64,000 nucleotides of DNA, from positions 1 through 64,000 of the forward strand of contig DIWF01000017.1 in assembly GCA_002422545.1 (NCBI GenBank), given 5' to 3'. Source of the stretch: Firmicutes bacterium UBA6113 (GTDB lineage: Bacteria > Bacillota > Clostridia > Tissierellales > Sedimentibacteraceae). A program made the position numbers and the translations under genes. The notes beneath the pieces are model-generated. The model was not told the origin of the DNA and ran no database searches. It saw only the letters and a program-made list of their open reading frames with translations. Shown here piece after piece: positions 8,351 to 16,878 of this stretch (position 1 is its first letter; each line of letters opens with the position of its first letter).

Positions 8351-9571
8351 CTATATTGAACTAGAGTGTCCTGCTGTATATCCGGAGCTCCACGCCCATT
8401 GCAGATTAAATCCTCCGCAGTCTCCGTCAACGTCAAGCACTTCTCCTGCAAAGTACAATCCCTTCACTTTTGTTGATTCCATTGTATTTGGATTTATATC
8501 CGTCAATGCTATGCCGCCGGCAGTGGTCTGTGCCTGCTGCCATGTGTTGTGTCCGGTAACTTCAAATTTCCATTCCTTCAATATATCAATTATTTTAAAA
8601 ATTTCCTTCTTGCTTAGTTTTCCGCACTCTTTTTGTATGTTTTCAAACCCTGCCTCTGAAAGAACCACTGAGATAAGCTTTTTATTTATAAAGCCTACCA
8701 ATGCATCTTCCATTGACTTGTAGCCAATATGGAAAAATCTTTCTTTTAATATGTCATAAAGCATGGCTTTTGTCAAATTAGGAAACAGGTCAACAGTAAT
8801 ATACACCCGTTCATTCCTGTTAATTGTTTCAATTACCTTCCTGCTTATCTGCAAAACAGGAGGACCTGATATTCCGTAGTCAGTAAATAACAGTTCTCCT
8901 TCTTCTTCCCTGATTAAATTATTTTCGGTGAAGCTTCTTACAATACCGTCAAACCTGATTCCGGTTATTCTTTTGAAGTATTTTCCCGCAAGCTTAAGCT
9001 GCACCAGGGCAGGAAAAGGCTCGATGATTTTATGACCGAAGGATTTGGCAATTTCATATCCGCTGCCGTCTGAACCAAGCTGCGGACTTGCCTTTCCTCC
9101 GCTGCACAAAATAACCTTGTCAGCTGTGAAGGCATTCTCCATCCCTATAATACTGAATTTATCTTTACTTTTCCTTAACTCTCTCACTTCAAAGTCAGTT
9201 ATTTCCTGAACATTAAGCCTTAAAGTTTCATATCTTAACACATCCAGCACACTAGATGCTTGAAGGGAATTAGGGTACACTTTTCCGCTTTGGTCTATAT
9301 ATGGATAAATTCCTAAATTTTCGAAAAAAGAAATTGTCTTGTCGCGGTCGAAAAAATTCATAGCATTTTCTGCTATCTTGATATTTTTGCTGTGATATCG
9401 GTCCATGGACATGTACATGTTTGTATAATTGCACCTGCCGTTTCCAGTAGCCAGTATCTTTTTTCCTACTTTATTCATTTTCTCATAAACTGAAACTTCA
9501 GCTCCATTCCTGGCTGCGGCAATTGCAGCTACAAGTCCGGCTGCGCCTCCGCCGATAACAGCTATTTTCAT
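8351..9571 (-). CDS. FAD-dependent oxidoreductase, HI0933/YhiN family
   Basis: A 406-residue flavoprotein of the HI0933/YhiN family. The N-terminus has the dinucleotide-binding GGGAAGLVAAIAAARNG motif, then the family signature GNGRCNYTN (about 43), GGKASPQLGSDGSGY (about 160) and a C-terminal GLYFAGEVLDVDGDCGGFNLQWA motif, where FAD binding is closed by the conserved tail. The reaction of most members is unknown. It starts 4 nt after the stop of the preceding FAD gene and is probably translated with it. Confidence 0.9.
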   Translation of the reverse strand: MKIAVIGGGAAGLVAAIAAARNGAEVSVYEKMNKVGKKILATGNGRCNYTNMYMSMDRYHSKNIKIAENAMNFFDRDKTISFFENLGIYPYIDQSGKVYPNSLQASSVLDVLRYETLRLNVQEITDFEVRELRKSKDKFSIIGMENAFTADKVILCSGGKASPQLGSDGSGYEIAKSFGHKIIEPFPALVQLKLAGKYFKRITGIRFDGIVRSFTENNLIREEEGELLFTDYGISGPPVLQISRKVIETINRNERVYITVDLFPNLTKAMLYDILKERFFHIGYKSMEDALVGFINKKLISVVLSEAGFENIQKECGKLSKKEIFKIIDILKEWKFEVTGHNTWQQAQTTAGGIALTDINPNTMESTKVKGLYFAGEVLDVDGDCGGFNLQWAWSSGYTAGHSSSI

Positions 9572-9575
9572 CCTA

Positions 9576-11177
9576 TCATTCCTTTATACTAAATGGTTTG
9601 TATGTCTTTATAATTTGTTCTGCAATCTTAAGTCCGTCAATTGATGCAGACATGATTCCTCCTGCATAGCCTGAGCCTTCACCACATGGATAAATTCCTC
9701 TAATGTTGCTTTGTAAGTCATCATCCCTTGTTATTCTAAGAGGTGATGATGTTCTTGTTTCAACTCCTGTAAGAACTGCATCAGGTCTGTCGTAATCAGT
9801 CAGCCAATTTCCAAATGCTGTGATTCCCTCTACCAGGCTTTCGCAAACATATCCTGGCAGACAATCCCAAAGGTTCGCAAATGTAGACCCTGGTCTGTAA
9901 GTAGGATAAACTTCTCCAAATGAAGCGGATACTTTCTTTTCCTTGAAATCCTTAAAAAGCTGCACAGGAGCCTTGTAGTTTCCTCCCCCGATTTCAAAAG
10001 CCTTTCTTTCCCACTGTCTCTGGAATTCAATTCCTGCCATGGGGTCATTTTCTCCGCCGAAATCCTCAGGATTTATAGAAACAACTATAGCGGAATTTGC
10101 ATTTTCCAAATCCCTGTCGTGGAAGCTCATGCCATTTGTAACCACTCCGCCGTTTTCAGAAGCAGAAGCCGTTACAACACCTCCCGGGCACATACAAAAT
10201 GTGTACACGCTTCTTCCATTTTTGCATTTGTGAACAAATTTGTAGTCAGCAGGGCCAAGATTCGGATGTCCTGCCATTTCTCCGTACTGAGCCTCGCTTA
10301 TCATCTTCTGAGGGTGCTCAATTCTGATACCTATGGAAAACGGCTTAGCCGTCAGTTCAAGCTTCCCGTTAAGCATTGCAAATGTATCTCTTGCGCTGTG
10401 TCCTATGGCAAGAACTAGCACGTCTGTTTCTATTATGTCGCTTTCAGTTACAATCCTGTAAATACTATTGTCCTTTATTTTTATGTCGGTTACGCATTCT
10501 TCAAATCTGAATGTACCACCAAGACTGATAATTTTCTTTCTTATGGAAACAAGCACGTTCCTTAAAAGGTCAGTTCCTATGTGAGGCTTGTTAACATACG
10601 TTATTTCAGCAGGAGCTCCTGCAGCTACAAATTCTTCAAGAACCTTCTTGCCTCTTTTTGAGCGGTCCTTAATGAGGGTGTTCAATTTACCGTCAGAAAA
10701 TGTTCCTGCTCCGCCTTCACCGAACTGAATGTTGGAATCTAAGTTTAAAGTTCCGTCTTTCCAGAATTTTTCAATATCCTTTACTCTGTCCTTCACTTTT
10801 TTCCCTCTTTCAAGGATTATGGGATTATATCCTTTTTCAGCCAAAAGCAAAGCGCAGAAAAGTCCGGCCGGTCCGCTTCCCACGATTACAGGCCTATTTT
10901 TTAAAACTTTTTCCCCTGTTGCTTCAGCTTCATAAATGAATGGATCTACTAATGCCACATTGTTGTTTCTTTTTGAAATTTTATAATCAATGTTTAGTTC
11001 TACATCCAGAGCATAAATGAACATTATTTCATCTTTTTTTCTGGCATCTATTGATTTTCTGAAAACTGAAAGAGTACTTATGTCTTCTCTCTTGATTTTC
11101 AACGATTCAGCTGCTTTTATATATAAATCTTCTTCATTGTGCTCTATTGGAAGCTTAACTTGCTGTATTCTGATCAT
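9576..11177 (-). CDS. NAD(P)/FAD-dependent dehydrogenase (large, GidA-like fold)
   Basis: A 533-residue flavoprotein with an N-terminal RNA-binding-like alpha/beta part (residues 1-80), VIVGSGPAGLFCALLLAEKGY FAD motif (about 93), the QFGEGGAGTFSDGKLNT segment typical of this uncharacterised dehydrogenase family, and a C-terminal GIYPCGEGSGYAGGIMSAS motif. The start at 11177 is chosen because GAGGTG lies 5 nt before it; a 14-residue upstream extension has no ribosome site. Biochemical role unknown. Transcribed before the YhiN-like gene. Confidence 0.87.
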   Translation of the reverse strand: MIRIQQVKLPIEHNEEDLYIKAAESLKIKREDISTLSVFRKSIDARKKDEIMFIYALDVELNIDYKISKRNNNVALVDPFIYEAEATGEKVLKNRPVIVGSGPAGLFCALLLAEKGYNPIILERGKKVKDRVKDIEKFWKDGTLNLDSNIQFGEGGAGTFSDGKLNTLIKDRSKRGKKVLEEFVAAGAPAEITYVNKPHIGTDLLRNVLVSIRKKIISLGGTFRFEECVTDIKIKDNSIYRIVTESDIIETDVLVLAIGHSARDTFAMLNGKLELTAKPFSIGIRIEHPQKMISEAQYGEMAGHPNLGPADYKFVHKCKNGRSVYTFCMCPGGVVTASASENGGVVTNGMSFHDRDLENANSAIVVSINPEDFGGENDPMAGIEFQRQWERKAFEIGGGNYKAPVQLFKDFKEKKVSASFGEVYPTYRPGSTFANLWDCLPGYVCESLVEGITAFGNWLTDYDRPDAVLTGVETRTSSPLRITRDDDLQSNIRGIYPCGEGSGYAGGIMSASIDGLKIAEQIIKTYKPFSIKE

Positions 11178-11338
11178 TACTGCACCTCTTAATTGCTTTC
11201 TTTCTAACTTTAAGTTCATAATTTTAACTTTATCATTATAACATATTTTCTCAAATATTCTATGTAATTTTTTGAAACATAATCTTCACATTTTTGAGCA
11301 TATTAATTATTGCATAACAATGATTTGAGGACTATGAA

Positions 11339-12193
11339 ATGAAAAATAAACACAAATCAATACTCCTGATGCTTTTTTCGGCCTTCACATTTTCTTCCAT
11401 GCAAATAATAGTCAAGCTTATGCCTGACATACCTCTGATGGAAAAAGTATTTTTCAGAAATTTTGTAAGCCTTATGCTTGCTTATTTTATTATACAAAAA
11501 AAGAAACTGCGTTTTTTTGGTCTCAAAGAAAACCGAAAATATCTTTTTTACAGATACTTGTTCGGTTTTTCGGGGGTCATATTGTTTTTTTATGCAACAA
11601 CACAAATGTTGGCAGCTGACGCTGCCATGCTGAACAAACTTTCTCCGGTTTTTGTAATTTTCATGGCTCATTTTTTCCTGAAGGAAAAAATAAACAAGGT
11701 GCAAATTGCCGTCCTCTTGCTATCTATAGCAGGAGCTGTTCTTGTTATAAAACCCGGATTTCATTTTTCCATAGTTCCTGCATTTGCAGGCTTTGTATCA
11801 GCAATTCTATCAGCAGCCGCTTATATTTTCATAAGTTTCATAGATAACAAGGAAAGTGTGTACACAACCGTATTTTATTTTTCGTTTTTTTCTTCGGTAA
11901 GCTGCTTGCCATTTTTTCTTATAAAGTTTGCAGTGCCTGATATTTATGAACTCATGCTTCTTATTCTTTTAGGTACGCTTGCAGCCCTTGGGCAAATTGC
12001 TCTTACATTCGCCTACAACGGCTGTCCTGCTTCAGAAATATCAATTTATGATTATACAAACATCATTTTTTCCTCTGTGCTTGCCTACATATTCCTTAAG
12101 GAAATCCCTGATTTCATGAGCATGGCAGGAGGCTTCTTGATATTATCTGCATCGGCAATATTATATATTCACACCACTAGTCAAAAGGATTAA
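11339..12193 (+). CDS. EamA/DMT-family transporter
   Basis: A 284-residue integral membrane protein with about ten hydrophobic segments in two EamA repeats, typical of drug/metabolite transporters (RhaT/YdcZ-like). These usually export amino acids or other metabolites; substrate unknown. GAGGACTATGAA precedes the ATG. Its end overlaps the convergent Lrp-type regulator by 4 nt, a pairing seen where an Lrp regulator controls an amino-acid exporter, though the two are not divergent here. Confidence 0.87.
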   Translation: MKNKHKSILLMLFSAFTFSSMQIIVKLMPDIPLMEKVFFRNFVSLMLAYFIIQKKKLRFFGLKENRKYLFYRYLFGFSGVILFFYATTQMLAADAAMLNKLSPVFVIFMAHFFLKEKINKVQIAVLLLSIAGAVLVIKPGFHFSIVPAFAGFVSAILSAAAYIFISFIDNKESVYTTVFYFSFFSSVSCLPFFLIKFAVPDIYELMLLILLGTLAALGQIALTFAYNGCPASEISIYDYTNIIFSSVLAYIFLKEIPDFMSMAGGFLILSASAILYIHTTSQKD

Positions 12194-12615
12194 ATTTCTT
12201 TTCCGTATATGGGGCTTGACATTATAATATAAGTTTCAGTGTTTCCGTAAAACTGAATTTTTCCTACAAGTTCCTCTAGATGTGACATTTCTCTCAAATA
12301 AGCCTTCATAATCATGCTGTGAGGCCCTGTAACATGGTGGCATTCCACAATTTCTTCTGATTTTTTGGCAAAGTCCAGGAATATTTCCTGCTTTTCAGGC
12401 TTTATTGATGCATTTATAAGAACACAAATCGGTTTTCCAACTTTTTCATTGTTAACAACCGCCTTGTATCTTTCAATTATTCCAACATCCTCTAATCTTT
12501 TGACTCTTTCTGCAACTGCAGGAGGGCTCAGCGATACAACCTTACCCAGTTCCTTCATTGATATTCTTCCGTCCTGCTGTAAAATGCTTATAATTTTCAA
12601 ATCCGTCTGATCCAT
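12190..12615 (-). CDS. Lrp/AsnC-family transcriptional regulator
   Basis: A 141-residue regulator: an N-terminal winged helix-turn-helix (DLKIISILQQDGRISMKELGKVVSLSPPAVAERVKRLE, residues 4-41 region) and a C-terminal RAM ligand-binding domain (about 65-140). Members sense amino acids or related small molecules. The gene is divergent from the carboxyltransferase gene at 12931 with a 315-nt region between, so it may regulate that gene, and convergent with the EamA exporter. Confidence 0.88.
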   Translation of the reverse strand: MDQTDLKIISILQQDGRISMKELGKVVSLSPPAVAERVKRLEDVGIIERYKAVVNNEKVGKPICVLINASIKPEKQEIFLDFAKKSEEIVECHHVTGPHSMIMKAYLREMSHLEELVGKIQFYGNTETYIIMSSPIYGKEI

Positions 12616-12930
12616 TTTATACCCGCCTTATTATATTAATATTTGTCATGATGATTTGTATGTAAATTTGAAAATGTTAATTACAAAATATTTCAGCTGC
12701 TGTAATGTTACATTCAACATGAATTGTATGAAATAAGAATTGTTTCATAATCAAACTATTTTATTTTCAAATTATTATATACAAAACTTTTTTTTTATGT
12801 TATTATATCATACATACATAATTCATTACAAGGAAAAGCTTAATATAGTATGCTGTATCTTACAAATTTGCATTTATTTTAAAGGATATTTGCATTATTA
12901 ATGATTATAATATCAATTAGAGGAGGATTT
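12616..12930. promoter_or_regulatory. Divergent promoter region, Lrp regulator / carboxyltransferase, with a dyad
   Basis: The 315-nt gap is very AT-rich and holds no gene. TATGAAA (12727-12733) and TTTCATA (12743-12749) form a perfect 7-bp inverted repeat with a 9-nt spacer, a plausible operator for the neighbouring Lrp-type protein. TATTATATCAT around 12800 could be a -10 region for the rightward gene. The operator assignment is inference. Confidence 0.35.
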
Positions 12931-14301
12931 ATGCCTAAACTAAAAATAACTGAGACATCACTTAGAGATGGACATCAATCTTTGATTGCTACAAGATTAA
13001 CAACCGATGAAATTTTGCCTATACTGAATGAAATGGACAATGCCGGATTTTATTCCATGGAAGTTTGGGGCGGAGCAACTTTCGACACATCCCTGAGATT
13101 TTTGAACGAAGATCCTTGGGAAAGACTGAGAAAAATAAGAGCTAACGTTAAAAATACAAAGTTACAAATGCTTTCAAGAGGACAAAACTTATTGGGATAC
13201 AAGAATTATCCTGATGACATAGTGGAAAAATTTCTGAAAAACGCAATATATGAAGGAATTGATATTGTTAGAATATTCGATGCACTAAATGATTTCAGAA
13301 ACTTAAGAAAATCAATCGAGGTTATAAAGGAAGAAGGAGCTCACTGCCAGTGTGCCATTTCTTACACAACAAGCCCGGTGCACACAAGAGAATATTATCT
13401 GAACCTTATCAAGGACTTTGAAAATGCCGGAGCAGATTCAATATGCATAAAGGATATGTCAGGAATTTTGCTTCCATATGAAGCTTATGACCTCGTTAAA
13501 GCAATAAAAGAAGTTACAAAACTTCCTTTGGAATTCCACACACACTGCACAAGCGGAGTTGCACAGATGACAATGCTTAAGGCAATTGAAGCAGGAGTGG
13601 ATATAATTGACACAGCCATTTCTCCTCTATCATCAGGCACATCGCAGCCTGCCACAGAATCTTTGGCTTTATCTCTTGTGGGCACAGAGTGGGATCCAAG
13701 ACTGGACTTCGATAAACTTAACAGCACTGCTGATTATTTCAAGGAAGTTATGAAAAAATATCAGGAAAACGGCACGTACAACGTAAAAGTGCTCATGACT
13801 GAGCCTAAGACATTGCAGTACCAGGTTCCTGGCGGAATGCTCTCAAACATGATTTATCAGATGAAGACACTTAACGCAAGCGACAAATTTGAAGAAGTGC
13901 TGGCAGAAGTTCCAAGAGTAAGAGAAGACTTAGGTTTCCCTCCTTTAGTAACTCCAATGAGCCAGATGGTGGGAGCACAGGCAGTTTTCAATGTTATATC
14001 CGGCACAAGATATAAAATAATTCCTACAGAAATCAAAAATTATGTTAAAGGATTGTATGGAAAATCTGCTTCCCCTATTTCCGAAGAAATCAAGAAACTC
14101 ATAATCGGAGATGAAGAAGTTATTACAGTACGACCTGCAGACTTGTTAAGTGACGGTTTTGAACAGATCAAATCAGAAATCGGCGATTTAGCACAATCAG
14201 AACAGGATGTTTTATCCTACGCACTGTTCCCGCCCGTTGCAAAAGAATTCTTTGAAAGAAGAAATTCAGTTCCTGTAAACATGTCTATTGGACAAATTTA
14301 A
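12931..14301 (+). CDS. Carboxyltransferase subunit, oxaloacetate decarboxylase alpha / pyruvate carboxylase B type
   Basis: A 456-residue protein starting MPKLKITETSLRDGHQSL, the metal-binding start of the DRE-TIM carboxyltransferase barrel. H and D ligands are seen in FHTHCTSG (about 198) and the family CxKDMSG loop (ICIKDMSGILLP). A PycA/OadA-type conserved C-terminal domain follows (VPGGMLSNM, about 300). It has no C-terminal biotin-attachment MKM motif, so a separate biotin carrier is needed. It interconverts oxaloacetate and pyruvate with a biotin partner. The start at 12931 follows GAGGAGG; the ORF extends 10 codons further without a ribosome site. No partner subunits lie nearby. Confidence 0.88.
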   Translation: MPKLKITETSLRDGHQSLIATRLTTDEILPILNEMDNAGFYSMEVWGGATFDTSLRFLNEDPWERLRKIRANVKNTKLQMLSRGQNLLGYKNYPDDIVEKFLKNAIYEGIDIVRIFDALNDFRNLRKSIEVIKEEGAHCQCAISYTTSPVHTREYYLNLIKDFENAGADSICIKDMSGILLPYEAYDLVKAIKEVTKLPLEFHTHCTSGVAQMTMLKAIEAGVDIIDTAISPLSSGTSQPATESLALSLVGTEWDPRLDFDKLNSTADYFKEVMKKYQENGTYNVKVLMTEPKTLQYQVPGGMLSNMIYQMKTLNASDKFEEVLAEVPRVREDLGFPPLVTPMSQMVGAQAVFNVISGTRYKIIPTEIKNYVKGLYGKSASPISEEIKKLIIGDEEVITVRPADLLSDGFEQIKSEIGDLAQSEQDVLSYALFPPVAKEFFERRNSVPVNMSIGQI

Positions 14302-14319
14302 AAACAAAAGCTCAATATT

Positions 14320-14390
14320 GTAGGGGAAGACCTCGTGTCCTCCCGAAGCTAACAATTAATAAAACGGGCGGATACAAGATCCGCCCCTAC
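14320..14390. repeat. Palindromic repeat with 26-bp GTAGGGG ends
   Basis: Left arm 14320-14345 (starts GTAGGGGAAGACC) and right arm 14365-14390 (ends ATCCGCCCCTAC) are imperfect inverted copies, 26 bp each, around a 19-nt centre. GC content is well above the surroundings. This GTAGGGGCGG..CCGCCC style of palindrome is a common interspersed element in Clostridia-like genomes and resembles a MITE. It sits between the carboxyltransferase gene and its terminator. Confidence 0.75.
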
Positions 14391-14424
14391 GAATGTGGGA
14401 AATTAGGTTTGTCAATAGTCTGAA

Positions 14425-14450
14425 GCTCTCTGCTATGCAGGGAGCTTTTT
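14425..14450 (+). terminator. Rho-independent terminator of the carboxyltransferase gene
   Basis: GCTCTCTGC (14425-14433), TAT loop, GCAGGGAGC (14437-14445), then TTTTT. It is only 5 nt from the end of the convergent larA remnant. A near-identical hairpin in opposite orientation lies at 15416-15437. Confidence 0.88.
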
Positions 14451-14454
14451 AATT

Positions 14455-15339
14455 TTATCCCACATAGTTGGGAAGAGTGCTTCCTCCAGCAGGCATTACT
14501 ATTACACTTGATTTATGGTCGGATTTATACAGTGCACTGTCAACAGCATCCTGCAGATTATCGAAATACTTAAATCCAATGTGTTCAATTGTTGATTTGT
14601 CATAATCTGTGACCATGTATATTTCAGATTTCATAAGTGTCATTGCAATAGCAGCTGCCTTATGACCACCAAGGACGAAATTTTCCTTTATTTCCTTTAC
14701 CATCTGTTCCTTTGTCTTTGTCATCATCCATTTTTCGAAAATATCATTTTCAAAGCCTTCCTTGCATGAGGCACAGAGAATTATTATTCCCCCGTCTTTT
14801 ACAGCATGTCTTGCATTGTCCAGAGCCTTCTGAGCCTGGTATATATTTATGTCCTTTGGATATCCTCCCGGCGACACAATGACAACATCTGCTTTTTCTA
14901 TGATGTTAACTTTGTACATCAAATCTAATGCTCGGCAGGCAGCCCTGTGAGCCTCTATGTAGTGTCCGGCAAAAGCTCCAACAATTGTTTTGTCGGAAGA
15001 TTGCAAAACATTTAAAATAAAGTCAATTTTTATGTGTTTACCAACTTCGTCTATGTCCTGCCTTACAAGGTTAGTGTCAAGATTTCCTGCATATGAACCG
15101 TCCTTAACCATATTTGAGTGGTTGGCCTGAATTGCAGCATAGCTGGAAACACCGGGCATTATAGCTTTTGCTCCTCCTGAGTATCCTGCAAAGTAATGAT
15201 ATTCCACATTACCAAGACAAATAATCCTGTCCGCTTCTGCTACAGGCGTGAAAATGTCTACAGGAGTTCCATTTTTGCATGTTCCAAAATTTTTGCAGTC
15301 ATCCATGTTGCTGTCAATTATTTTTATTGTCCTCCGCAA
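14455..15339 (-). pseudogene. LarA-family (lactate racemase-like) remnant lacking the N-terminal domain
   Basis: The readable frame begins inside the LarA fold: GTPVDIFTPVAEADRIICLG and EYHYFAGYSGGAKAIMPG match the middle of LarA, and the protein continues to a normal C-terminus (about 294 codons against about 425 for the family). The roughly 130-residue LarA_N domain is missing, and an in-frame stop lies about 30 nt upstream of the earliest codon. The upstream DNA is AT-rich and non-coding. A GGAGG occurs, but the first ATG is 24 nt after it, so translation is doubtful; a TTG or later ATG start cannot be excluded. LarA uses a nickel-pincer cofactor to racemise 2-hydroxyacids. Most likely a 5'-deleted pseudogene. 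Confidence 0.65.
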
Positions 15340-15406
15340 GTTGTATTGCTTAATTATATATAATTAAATTGTTAAATTCCACCCTTTTTAATTTTTTTGT
15401 TCTTTA

Positions 15407-15437
15407 ATAACAAAAGCTCCCTGCGTACGCAGAGAGC
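15407..15437 (-). terminator. Terminator of the 4-hydroxybutyrate operon
   Basis: On the minus strand GCTCTCTGCG-TA-CGCAGGGAGC (15437-15416) is followed by TTTTG. It lies 55 nt after the permease stop codon and ends the abfD-nifU-CoA-transferase-permease unit. Its stem is almost the same as the hairpin at 14425. Confidence 0.8.
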
Positions 15438-15492
15438 CTTTATGCCTCTTAATTTTTTCCCTTTGTTCTAAATAATTTTATTTATATGATGT

Positions 15493-16854
15493 TTAACTTG
15501 CAAGTTCTTCATTTTCCTCAACTTCAGCAACTTTTTTTGAAGACAGAAGCAGATGCAGAATTATTCCAACTGCAAGTCCCCAGGCTGCGCTTTTAGCTAC
15601 AATAACTGTACCCATTACACCTGCAATTCCCTTATCCATTTCTGTTTCACACATATCCATTGCAAGTCTTGTGCATATATATCCCTGAACCAACAATGTC
15701 AATGACAATGCCACAGGCAATACAGGCTGTACTAATGAAACTATCGGAACAATGGCAACCATGAGAAGACTGGTCCATCTGAATGTTCCCATACCGCCTA
15801 CAAGAGAATCCATAGCATCTCTGCCGTCTTTATATCTTTGAGAAACAGATGCTGTAACCGCTGCCCATAATGGACCGCTCAATTGCGTATAAGGAGATAT
15901 TAAAGATTGAATTATATTTCTTATTCCGCTTATTAAGTTTGATCTGTTTGCATTGAAGTCAACTTTTTCATCAGGTCTTGCTTCATCTGCTTCACGAATG
16001 AGTGTCTCACTTGTTACAAAATCACCAAATGCAATTATATAAGCCATTACTGCCATTGGTATTGCTTGAAGAAATACAGCTGCACTTGGGAATCCTATGC
16101 TGAACGGACTAAGTGTTCCCATTATTCCTGCCAAATCAGGTATTTTTATAAATGAACCCATTTGAATATTAGGAAATGGAAGTTCACCTGCTAAAGGACC
16201 TACAATAATTGCAATGGCTACTGCCGGAAGCATACCATACTTGCCCAGAGCATTTGCAAACTTACTTGTCTTTCTTAAATTTCTAAACTTCTGTGAGAAC
16301 AATAAATAAAATGCAACCAATACTCCAATTGTTACTGCTATAGGATATGTTCCAAAGCGTCCTCCTGTCTTAAATTCTCCGTAAATAGCCGCTACTCCTG
16401 CGCCAAGTAAAATTCCTGCTTTTATTGATGTTGGTACGATGTGTATTACTTTATTTGCTATTCCTGTTAAACCAAATACTAAAAATATAATACCTACCTC
16501 AAACTGTAAAGCTATAAGAGCTTGAGTTCTTTCTGGTCCTATAATGTAGTTAGACAAAAATGCTATTGTTAAAGGAATAGATGGTGTTATCCAGCCTGGA
16601 ACAACCGGGTCACCAAGCAAGGAGTGCAGTACATAACCCATGCTGTTGATAATAACCATGCTCCATGCAATGTCGTTTGAAACTCCCAGAACTTCTGTCA
16701 AAACCGGAATTGCTCCAAGACATGTAGCACACATAAGTATTGCTTGAAAAAACTCAGACCATTCCCATTTGTAGTGAATAAAAGGCAATCTGATCTTGAA
16801 TATACCCGCTGGTATATAAGGTTGTTCTTTACCATATTCTCTTACTGCTGACAT
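15493..16854 (-). CDS. NCS2/SLC23-like permease
   Basis: A 453-residue membrane protein with about 12 to 14 hydrophobic segments, similar in layout to xanthine/uracil (NCS2) permeases. Its family-level call rests on the GWITPSIPLTIAF stretch (about 97), IKAGILLGAGVAAIYGEF and the conserved amphipathic FGDFVTSETLIREADE segment (about 285), which would sit in the transport core. It is the last gene of the operon that starts with abfD, 24 nt after the CoA-transferase, so its substrate may be 4-hydroxybutyrate or a related acid and not a nucleobase; that is inference. A GGGAG site precedes the ATG. Confidence 0.7.
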   Translation of the reverse strand: MSAVREYGKEQPYIPAGIFKIRLPFIHYKWEWSEFFQAILMCATCLGAIPVLTEVLGVSNDIAWSMVIINSMGYVLHSLLGDPVVPGWITPSIPLTIAFLSNYIIGPERTQALIALQFEVGIIFLVFGLTGIANKVIHIVPTSIKAGILLGAGVAAIYGEFKTGGRFGTYPIAVTIGVLVAFYLLFSQKFRNLRKTSKFANALGKYGMLPAVAIAIIVGPLAGELPFPNIQMGSFIKIPDLAGIMGTLSPFSIGFPSAAVFLQAIPMAVMAYIIAFGDFVTSETLIREADEARPDEKVDFNANRSNLISGIRNIIQSLISPYTQLSGPLWAAVTASVSQRYKDGRDAMDSLVGGMGTFRWTSLLMVAIVPIVSLVQPVLPVALSLTLLVQGYICTRLAMDMCETEMDKGIAGVMGTVIVAKSAAWGLAVGIILHLLLSSKKVAEVEENEELAS

Positions 16855-16878
16855 AGACTTTTCTCCCTTAGTATTATT

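Noticed and set aside
14455..15339. Complete LarA with an alternative upstream start, a frameshift, or a Sec codon
   Set aside because: An in-frame TAA lies about 30 nt upstream and the DNA beyond is AT-rich without LarA_N-like sequence in any frame that I could read.
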